Assembly (NCBI GenBank): GCA_038199265.1
Contig: JBBPZD010000086.1
Location: 1 to 11,228 of the forward strand
DNA: 11,228 bases
From: Allobranchiibius sp038199265
GTDB taxonomy: Bacteria; Actinomycetota; Actinomycetes; Actinomycetales; Dermatophilaceae
Reading direction: 5' to 3'
Shown: positions 1-4,797 of the stretch, piece by piece
Position numbering within the stretch: the stretch's first letter is position 1
Layout: the number at the start of each line of letters is the position of its first letter
Notes under the pieces: model-generated
What the model was told of the DNA's origin: nothing
Seen by the model: the letters and a program-made list of their open reading frames with translations, nothing else
The model's database searches: none
Program-made: the position numbers and the translations under genes

Positions 1-660
1 GGCGCCCAGGTGAAGGTCAACCTGTTGCTGTCACGGCTGCCGAAACTACGCGACTCGTCGGTCAGCCCCGAGGCAGCATTCGGGGGCACATTCCACATCA
101 ACGAGACCTACAGTCAACTTCAAACTGCGTATCAGACAGCACTTTCGGGCGATCTGCCCACACCGATCCCGGCCGAGATCTATTGCCACTCGATCACCGA
201 CCCGAGCATCCTGTCTCCGGAACTTCGGGAGTCCGGGGCGCACACACTGACGGTCTTCGCCTTGCACGCCCCCGACCGGCTGCTCGAGGGTGCCGACAAC
301 GACGCCGAGCGCGATCGCTTCGAACGAGCAGTGCTCGACTCGCTGTCGAGCGTGCTGTCCGAGCCCATTGAGGACGCCGTGATGCGCATGCCGGACGGGC
401 AGTTGTGCATCGAGACCAAGACCACCCGGGACCTGCAGGAAGCCTTGAATATGCCCGGCGGAAACATCTTCCACGGGCCGCTGTCGTGGCCGTTCGCCGA
501 AGATGATGAAGATCTGCCCGACGCGGCTGCCCGCTGGGGTGTGCGGTCGGCCTACGAGGGGGTGCTGCTTGCCGGCGCAGGATCCCGTCGCGGCGGCGGC
601 GTCAGCGGACTGGGCGGCTACCACGCGGCACGTGCCGTGCTGGAGTCGTCGGGCGAGTAG
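1..660 (+). CDS. Phytoene-dehydrogenase-like FAD-dependent oxidoreductase, C-terminal part (5' end outside window)
   Basis: The frame is open from the first base of the window (GGC GCC CAG GTG...), so this is the last 219 codons of a longer gene ending in TAG at 658-660. The family is the COG1233/PYROXD2-like group of NAD(P)/FAD-dependent amine-oxidase-fold proteins. What I see is the characteristic C-terminal half: KVNLLLSRLPKL near the start, EIYCHSITDPSIL, a GGNIFHGPLSWPFA block, and the terminal FAD-binding segment LLAGAGSRRGGGVSGLGGY followed by a short tail. The N-terminal Rossmann GxGxxG that would bind the FAD ADP moiety is not in the window. The substrate is unknown; carotenoid desaturase-like chemistry is suggested only by family. 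The GTG at base 10 should not be taken as a real start, because homology continues up to the window edge. The next gene, 62 bp downstream on the same strand, has its own promoter. Confidence 0.85.
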   Translation, partial: GAQVKVNLLLSRLPKLRDSSVSPEAAFGGTFHINETYSQLQTAYQTALSGDLPTPIPAEIYCHSITDPSILSPELRESGAHTLTVFALHAPDRLLEGADNDAERDRFERAVLDSLSSVLSEPIEDAVMRMPDGQLCIETKTTRDLQEALNMPGGNIFHGPLSWPFAEDDEDLPDAAARWGVRSAYEGVLLAGAGSRRGGGVSGLGGYHAARAVLESSGE

Positions 661-686
661 CCGGGTGCGTACCTCCTCGACGGACC

Positions 687-723
687 TTGTCGTTTCATCG
701 AACATACGTCTAATCTGGTTCCA
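687..723 (+). promoter_or_regulatory. Promoter of the alkB-like gene, predicted leaderless start
   Basis: A -35-like TTGTCG (687-692) and a -10-like TAATCT (711-716) are separated by 18 bases. Counting 7 bases from the end of the -10 places the transcription start at 723, the A of the ATG. No Shine-Dalgarno sequence precedes that ATG (the preceding bases are TCTGGTTCC). This fits a leaderless transcript, which is common in actinobacteria. The hexamers were matched by eye. Confidence 0.5.
698..713. promoter_or_regulatory. Possible degenerate LexA (SOS) box
   Basis: TCGAAC-ATAC-GTCTAA lies between the -35 and -10 elements and overlaps the start of the -10. The actinobacterial LexA box is built on TCGAAC-N4-GTTCGA. 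The left half is perfect and the right half keeps 3 of 6 bases, giving 9 of 12 overall. Its position would block RNA polymerase, and the downstream product is a DNA/RNA alkylation repair-type enzyme. The degenerate right half makes this a weak prediction. Confidence 0.25.
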
Positions 724-1370
724 TGACGTTCGCTCTTCAAGGGTCACTCCTCGACCAGGTCGAGGACGTCGGGTTGCGTTCGCTGCTCACCGGGACACAG
801 CGGACTCAGCTTTCGCGCGCTGCCTGGATCGATGTCCGACCCGGGTGGCTGACCGGCGCGGACGAGCTTTTCACGCGGCTGTCACCGCACGGTTCTTCGG
901 GTGTCCAGTGGCGCAGCGAACGGCGTGTGATGTGGGAGCGCGACGTTGCGACACCGCGCCTGCTGCGGTTCTACGACGAGTCGGAGGCCTGGCCGGACCC
1001 GATACTCCTGCGTGCCCGCGATGCCCTGTCGGGTTACTACCGGGAGGAACTCGGTGAGCCGTTCACGACGGCTGGAATGTGTCTGTACCGCGATGGGCGG
1101 GACTCCGTCGCCTGGCACGGTGACCGGGTGGGTCGCGCCTCGTATCAGGACACGATGGTCGCGATCGTGTCAATCGGCGCGCCCCGCCCGCTGCTGCTGC
1201 GACCGGTCGGCGGTGCTTCGGGCCAGACGATCCGGCGAGTTCTCGGCCACGGTGATCTGCTCGTGATGGGTGGGTCGTGTCAGCGCACCTGGGAGCACGC
1301 GATCCCCAAGACGGCGGCGCCGGTCGGGCCACGGATCAGCATCCAGTTCCGGCCGCACGGCATTCGCTAG
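723..1370 (+). CDS. alkB: AlkB-family 2-oxoglutarate/Fe(II)-dependent dioxygenase
   Basis: The 215-residue product matches the usual size of bacterial AlkB (about 216). AlkB enzymes oxidatively demethylate 1-methyladenine and 3-methylcytosine in DNA or RNA, using 2-oxoglutarate, O2 and Fe(II), in the cytoplasm. The catalytic set is visible: the HxD iron ligands H132-G-D134 in AWHGDRVG, the distal iron ligand H192 in TWEHAIPK, and the 2-oxoglutarate-binding R204 with R210 in PRISIQFR (R-x5-R). The segment CLYRDGRDSVAWHGD is the family's strand leading into HxD. The start at ATG 723 is supported by the promoter position rather than by a ribosome binding site. The gene converges on the P450 gene. 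Family assignment is strong. Whether the substrate is DNA, RNA or protein cannot be read from sequence, because several actinobacterial paralogues differ in substrate. Confidence 0.88.
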   Translation: MTFALQGSLLDQVEDVGLRSLLTGTQRTQLSRAAWIDVRPGWLTGADELFTRLSPHGSSGVQWRSERRVMWERDVATPRLLRFYDESEAWPDPILLRARDALSGYYREELGEPFTTAGMCLYRDGRDSVAWHGDRVGRASYQDTMVAIVSIGAPRPLLLRPVGGASGQTIRRVLGHGDLLVMGGSCQRTWEHAIPKTAAPVGPRISIQFRPHGIR

Positions 1371-1374
1371 CGAA
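1363..1374. repeat. Perfect 12-bp palindrome at the alkB stop codon
   Basis: TTCGCTAGCGAA is a perfect palindrome containing the alkB TAG stop, just before the 18-bp gap separating the convergent alkB and P450 stop codons. Outer arms CCAGT (1343-1347) and ACTGG (1376-1380) could close a larger stem. It might contribute to bidirectional termination, but there is no T-tract and the evidence is thin. Confidence 0.25.
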
Positions 1375-1388
1375 CACTGGTCGAGTCT

Positions 1389-2648
1389 TCAACGGGTGCG
1401 CATCCGGATGGCGGCTGGACCACGGATGACGAGCGAGCTGCGATAGCTGACCTGACCATTGACCTGCTTCAGGTGCGGCAACCGACGCGCCAGCGCTCCG
1501 AACGCGATCTCCAGTTCGAGACGAGCGAGCGGAGCGCCCAGGCAGTAGTGGATACCGCTTGAGAAGGCGAGGTGGTCCGATGCATTGACGCGGCTGACGT
1601 CGAACCGGTCGGGATGCTCGAATACCGCTGGATCGCGGTTCGCACCTCCGAGGCGTAACTGCACGAACTCGTCCTTCACGATCTGCTGACCGCCGACGGT
1701 GGTGTCGTCGAATGAGGTCCGGGACGTCCCCTGGACGGGCGCGTCGTATCGGAGCACCTCGTCGACGGCTGACGCGACGAGCGCCGGATCGGCGACGAGC
1801 CGCTCCCACTGCTCACGATTGGCCATGAACGCCAGGACGCCGTTCCCGATCGCGTTGACCGTTGTCTCGAATCCGGCAACCAGGAGCAGCGTGCACAGCG
1901 GCACCATCTCGGCGGGAGTGATCGAATCTCCCTCTGCAGCAACGACGTAGGAGACGACGTCGTCCTTGGGTTCTCGCCGACGCAGCTCGAAAAGTCGAGT
2001 GAAGATGCCCTCCAACGCCCTGTTGGCCTCCATCAAACGCGCCGCGTGCCGTAGCGACGTCACACCGGAGAGCGCTGTTCCTATGGCGGCGCCGTACCGC
2101 GCGAACTCTTTCGTCTCGCTCGCCGGGATGCCCATCAGCCTGGTGATGACGACGATCGGCAGTGGAGCCGCGAGCGACGACACCAGATCGAAGCTGCCCG
2201 CCCGTTCAGCTTTGTCGATGAGGTCGTCGACGCAGGACTCGATCAGCGGTTGGTAACCCTCCATCTGCCGAGGGCTGAATGCCGGCGCCGCCAGTCTGCG
2301 CAGCCGGGAGTGATCCGGCGGGTTGTAACCCAGGAACGAAAGATCGCCGCCCTCGCCCCCGGGCGCGTTGGCCTGCCACTCCGGCCGCGGGCCGAATCGT
2401 CTGCTGCGCAGGATCTCTTTGCAGATCGCGTGATCCACTGTCGTGCGATGGCCGAATCGATTGCGCACGAATGGGCCCTGCCCGCGAACGATCTCGTAGT
2501 TCGGGTAGGGGTTGCGCCGCCACGGGCCATAGGCCATCTGCGAAAACGGATCGCGTCTGACAACAGCGTTGTAGGCCCGCGATGCCTTGTCGGCATACAG
2601 CAGCTTCGCGAACCGCGCTGTCTGCCGTAGCTCTTTCATCGTCGCCAT
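1389..2648 (-). CDS. Cytochrome P450 (bacterial class I type)
   Basis: The product is a soluble heme-thiolate monooxygenase of about 419 residues from ATG 2648, typical for bacterial P450s (400-420). Visible signatures are the I-helix oxygen-activation motif AGFETT (258-263), the ExxR of helix K in EVLR (297-300), and the heme-binding loop FSSGIHYCLG (362-371) with the thiolate ligand C369. The open frame extends a further 140 codons upstream, but that part is low-complexity Arg-rich sequence antisense to leuA and is not coding. ATG 2648 has AAGGGA only two bases upstream. ATG 2639 (416 residues) has the same AAGGGA 11 bases upstream and is a real alternative. No ferredoxin or ferredoxin reductase lies in the window, so the redox partner is elsewhere. 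The substrate and CYP family are not assignable by eye. It lies 71 bp downstream of leuA on the same strand, behind a strong hairpin, so it may be transcribed separately. Confidence 0.93.
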   Translation of the reverse strand: MATMKELRQTARFAKLLYADKASRAYNAVVRRDPFSQMAYGPWRRNPYPNYEIVRGQGPFVRNRFGHRTTVDHAICKEILRSRRFGPRPEWQANAPGGEGGDLSFLGYNPPDHSRLRRLAAPAFSPRQMEGYQPLIESCVDDLIDKAERAGSFDLVSSLAAPLPIVVITRLMGIPASETKEFARYGAAIGTALSGVTSLRHAARLMEANRALEGIFTRLFELRRREPKDDVVSYVVAAEGDSITPAEMVPLCTLLLVAGFETTVNAIGNGVLAFMANREQWERLVADPALVASAVDEVLRYDAPVQGTSRTSFDDTTVGGQQIVKDEFVQLRLGGANRDPAVFEHPDRFDVSRVNASDHLAFSSGIHYCLGAPLARLELEIAFGALARRLPHLKQVNGQVSYRSSLVIRGPAAIRMRTR

Positions 2649-2650
2649 AG

Positions 2651-2663
2651 TCCCTTGCAGGGA
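2651..2663 (-). promoter_or_regulatory. Small hairpin holding the P450 ribosome binding site
   Basis: On the minus strand UCCC-UGCAA-GGGA forms a 4-bp stem. The 3' arm is the core of the only Shine-Dalgarno-like sequence (AAGGGA) before the P450 start. If folded it would partly mask initiation. It is short and could be fortuitous. Confidence 0.25.
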
Positions 2664-2665
2664 TT

Positions 2666-2708
2666 GGGACATGCACAACGGGGCACGGGTGCCTCGTTGT
2701 GCATGCCC
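2666..2708 (-). terminator. Strong hairpin between leuA and the P450 gene, probable leuA terminator
   Basis: CATGCACAACG (2670-2680) pairs perfectly with CGTTGTGCATG (2695-2705). Inside it, GGCA (2682-2685) pairs with TGCC (2690-2693) around a four-base loop, with a G-U pair between. Outside it, GGG (2666-2668) can pair with CCC (2706-2708) across a one-base bulge. It begins 12 bases after the leuA stop and ends 17 bases before the P450 ATG. There is no T-run after it, which is common for actinobacterial terminators. The symmetric ATGCACAACG arms could instead be a repressor operator for the P450. Confidence 0.55.
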
Positions 2709-2719
2709 GAGTCGGGAAA

Positions 2720-4456
2720 CTAGTCCGAGTCGCGCTCCGCGCGGTTGACGGCCGACAGGATCGCGGTCATCGACCCGCGGACGATCGAGCTGTCGATGCC
2801 GACACCCCAGATCACGCGTTCGCCGATGGCACATTCGAGGTAGGCGGCCGCACTCGCGTCGCCACCGGCAGTCATCGCGTGTTCGGCGTAGTCGAGTACG
2901 CGCACATCGGCGCCGATGCGCGAGAGTGCCTCGACGAAGGCTGCGATCGGGCCGTTGCCCCAGCCCTCCACCGTGATCGGCTCGCCTCGATCGGTCAACT
3001 GCACCACTACGTGGTCCTGTCCTTCGGCGCCGTCGACCTGATAGCTGACCGGGGCGAACCGGCCCCATGCCGTCACGCCCTCACCGGTACCGGGCAGGTA
3101 CTCGTCGCTGAACATCGACCACAACTGCGCGGGGCTCACTTCGCCACCATGCGTGTCGGTGCGGCGCTGCACGACCGAGCTGAACTCGATCTGCAAACGC
3201 TTGGGCAGGTCCAGACCGTGCTCGGCTTTGAGGATGTACGCCGAACCACCCTTGCCCGACTGCGAGTTCACCCGCACGACCGCTTCGTAGGTGCGGCCGA
3301 TGTCGTGCGGATCGATCGGCAGGTAAGGGACGCCCCATACGAGATCGTCGACCGTATTGCCCGCAGCAGCCGCTTCCTCATCCATCGCCTCGAAACCCTT
3401 CTTGATCGCGTCCTGGTGCGATCCGGAGAAGGCTGTGTAGACGAGATCCCCACCCCACGGGTGGCGTTCGGCGACCGGAAGTTGGTTGCAGTGCTCGACC
3501 GTGCGTCGGATGCCGTCCATGTCGGAGAAATCGATCTGCGGGTCGACACCCTGGCTGAAGAGGTTCATCCCGAGGGTGACCAGGCAGACGTTTCCAGTGC
3601 GTTCACCGTTGCCGAACAGGCACCCTTCGATCCGGTCGGCACCGGCCAGGTAGCCCAGCTCGGCTGCGGCTACTCCCTCACCACGGTCGTTGTGCGGGTG
3701 CAGCGAGATCATCACGCTCTCGCGGCGTTCGATGTGCCGACTCATCCACTCGATGGAGTCGGCGTAGACGTTCGGTGTCGCCATCTCGACTGTGGCGGGC
3801 AGGTTGATGATCATCCTGTGGTCCGGTGTCGGGTCGATGATGTCGATGACCTCGTTGCAGATGCGAGCTGCGAACTCCAACTCGGTACCGGTGTAGGACT
3901 CCGGGGAGTACTCGTAGTAGACGTCGGTGTCGGCGACCGTCTCCTCGAGCTTGCGACACAACCGGGCGCCCTGCAGTGCGATGTCGACGATGCCGTCCTG
4001 GTCCAACCCGAAGACGACCTTGCGCTGCAAAATAGAGGTCGAGTTGTAGAAGTGCACGATCGCGGTCTTCGAACCGCGGATCGCGTCGAAGGTCCGCTCG
4101 ATCAGCGCGTCCCGGCACTGGGTCAGAACCTGGATCGTCACGTCATCGGGGATGTGGCCACCGTCGATGAGCTCGCGGACGAAGTCGAAGTCCGTCTGGC
4201 TGGCGCTGGGGAAACCGACCTCGATCTCCTTGTAACCCATTCGGACCAGGAGCTTGAACATCCGCATCTTGCGCTCGGCGTTCATCGGGTCGATGAGTGC
4301 CTGGTTTCCGTCGCGCAGGTCAACCGCGCACCAACGTGGGGCCTGGATGATCGTCTTGTCAGGCCAGGTGCGGTCGGGCAGGTCTACCACGATCTGCTGG
4401 TCGAAGGGTGCGTACTTGCCGATCGGCATACCGGAGGGCTGTTGGATGTGAATCAC
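2720..4456 (-). CDS. leuA: 2-isopropylmalate synthase
   Basis: LeuA catalyses the first committed step of leucine synthesis: acetyl-CoA plus 2-ketoisovalerate gives 2-isopropylmalate (EC 2.3.3.13), in the cytoplasm. From GTG 4456 the product is 578 residues, the long actinobacterial form. The N-terminal TIM barrel begins at PSGMPIGKY. It carries the DRE-TIM signature VDLRDGNQALIDPM, with R48 and D49 binding substrate and metal, and the metal-ligand motif HPHND with H253, H255 and N256, followed by EGCLFGNGERTGN. The linker and C-terminal LeuA-dimer regulatory domain (roughly 430-570) carry leucine feedback in this family. I prefer GTG 4456 because AAAGG lies 8 bases upstream and the protein then starts VIHIQQPSGMPIGKY, as homologues do. 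A GTG at 4498 would add 14 unlikely residues and fall within the leader region. Expression is probably leucine-controlled through the upstream leader. Confidence 0.97.
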   Translation of the reverse strand: MIHIQQPSGMPIGKYAPFDQQIVVDLPDRTWPDKTIIQAPRWCAVDLRDGNQALIDPMNAERKMRMFKLLVRMGYKEIEVGFPSASQTDFDFVRELIDGGHIPDDVTIQVLTQCRDALIERTFDAIRGSKTAIVHFYNSTSILQRKVVFGLDQDGIVDIALQGARLCRKLEETVADTDVYYEYSPESYTGTELEFAARICNEVIDIIDPTPDHRMIINLPATVEMATPNVYADSIEWMSRHIERRESVMISLHPHNDRGEGVAAAELGYLAGADRIEGCLFGNGERTGNVCLVTLGMNLFSQGVDPQIDFSDMDGIRRTVEHCNQLPVAERHPWGGDLVYTAFSGSHQDAIKKGFEAMDEEAAAAGNTVDDLVWGVPYLPIDPHDIGRTYEAVVRVNSQSGKGGSAYILKAEHGLDLPKRLQIEFSSVVQRRTDTHGGEVSPAQLWSMFSDEYLPGTGEGVTAWGRFAPVSYQVDGAEGQDHVVVQLTDRGEPITVEGWGNGPIAAFVEALSRIGADVRVLDYAEHAMTAGGDASAAAYLECAIGERVIWGVGIDSSIVRGSMTAILSAVNRAERDSD

Positions 4457-4503
4457 GGAACTCGCCTTTGTTTGCGGTGGGCTCGACCAGGGCAGCACGA
4501 CCT

Positions 4504-4541
4504 CCGCGACGAGGAGGGCCGAAAGTCAGGCCTCGCCGCGG
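4504..4541 (-). promoter_or_regulatory. leuA leader RNA stem with alternative pairings (probable leucine-responsive element)
   Basis: In the minus-strand RNA, CCGCGGCGAGG (4541-4531) pairs with CCUCGUCGCGG (4514-4504) over 11 bp with a single G-U pair and a 16-base loop. Its 5' arm is the second half of the leader peptide gene, just after the three Leu codons. Two competing hairpins reuse the same bases: GGCC (4532-4529) with GGCC (4520-4517), and CCUCC (4517-4513) with GGAGG (4505-4501). A ribosome stalled on the Leu codons would cover the 5' arm and switch the folding. Comparative studies have, as I recall, proposed a leucine-responsive leader before actinobacterial leuA. The exact mechanism (transcriptional or translational) is not decided by the sequence; no U-tract terminator is visible. 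Confidence 0.6.
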
Positions 4542-4573
4542 CAGCGAAGAAGGAGTCCGTATTGCCCGCGCAC
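4526..4573 (-). CDS. leuA leader peptide (15 residues, Leu-Leu-Leu)
   Basis: GTG 4573 to TGA 4526-4528 encodes MRGQYGLLLRCRGEA. Three consecutive leucine codons (CTC CTT CTT, 4555-4547) lie in the middle, 70 bases before the leuA Shine-Dalgarno. CTT is an uncommon Leu codon in such GC-rich genomes, which would sharpen sensitivity to charged leucyl-tRNA. There is no ribosome binding site. Instead the GTG sits 8 bases after the predicted -10 box, so it would be translated as a leaderless start at the mRNA 5' end. The downstream RNA can fold into mutually exclusive stems that share bases with the peptide's own codons. It is too short for ordinary gene callers. The call rests on position, the Leu run, promoter spacing and RNA pairing; I cannot test conservation here. 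Confidence 0.65.
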   Translation of the reverse strand: MRGQYGLLLRCRGEA

Positions 4574-4610
4574 GACAGTAACTCTAGGCCCCCGCCACTC
4601 ATCGAGTCCA
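4573..4610 (-). promoter_or_regulatory. leuA promoter
   Basis: On the minus strand TGGACT (4610-4605, 4 of 6 match to TTGACA) and TAGAGT (4586-4581, fits TANNNT) are 18 bases apart. The predicted transcription start is at 4574-4573, where the leader peptide GTG begins. This leaves a leader of about 118 bases before leuA GTG 4456. Confidence 0.5.
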
Positions 4611-4680
4611 CAGCGACACCGCGGTTACCAACTGAAACCACAGGCCGCCTGAACTACTGGGTCATCGACTTCGACGAACT

Positions 4681-4750
4681 TCGCGCCTGGCGCGACAAGA
4701 ACCACAGTTCTTGCCTGAACTGTCTCGCTCTGTAGAGCGTTCTGGTCCAG
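4681..4750. repeat. Cluster of five adjacent or overlapping palindromes
   Basis: Within 70 bp there are TCGCGCC-T-GGCGCGA (4681-4695), CAAGAAC-CACA-GTTCTTG (4696-4713), ACAGTTC-TTGCCT-GAACTGT (4704-4723), CGCTCT-GT-AGAGCG (4726-4739) and CTGG-T-CCAG (4742-4750). All arms are perfect. The second and third share the GTTC half-site, so they are mutually exclusive as hairpins or form a three-half-site protein-binding array. The cluster lies between the divergent leuA and DUF222 transcription units. Possible roles are an operator array, an insulator or terminator pair, or a remnant of a small repeat element. Confidence 0.7.
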
Positions 4751-4797
4751 GCAGCTGACCGCACTGGGCTGTCGGTGGTCGGTGGTTGTATGAAGTC

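Larger units (their letters stand above)
4457..4797. other. 341-bp divergent control region between leuA and the DUF222/HNH gene
   Basis: This stretch holds the leuA promoter, the leader peptide gene and its RNA stem (4457-4610, minus strand), then about 70 bp without a recognisable element, then a palindrome cluster (4681-4750). The last 47 bp before the DUF222 gene show no convincing promoter or ribosome binding site. Larger open frames crossing the region are antisense shadows of leuA or of the DUF222 gene. Confidence 0.8.

Noticed and set aside
2649..3068. A 140-codon N-terminal extension of the P450 frame
   Set aside because: The extension is Arg-rich antisense to the leuA 3' end, crosses the leuA terminator hairpin and would exceed normal P450 length. 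Starts at 2648 or 2639 fit the family.
4457..4498. Longer leuA beginning at GTG 4498
   Set aside because: It adds residues not expected in LeuA homologues and begins beside the GGAGG used in the leader RNA pairing. GTG 4456 has AAAGG at good spacing.
4571..4646. A second possible leader frame upstream of leuA beginning VVLV (GTG near 4705)
   Set aside because: It lies upstream of the predicted transcription start and has only scattered Val and Leu codons. The Leu-Leu-Leu frame at 4573 fits promoter and RNA structure better.
2699..4735. A 678-codon open frame on the plus strand antisense to leuA and its leader
   Set aside because: The protein has no recognisable motif and follows the antisense phase of leuA codons. 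Long antisense frames are expected in high-GC DNA because stop codons are rare opposite G/C third positions.
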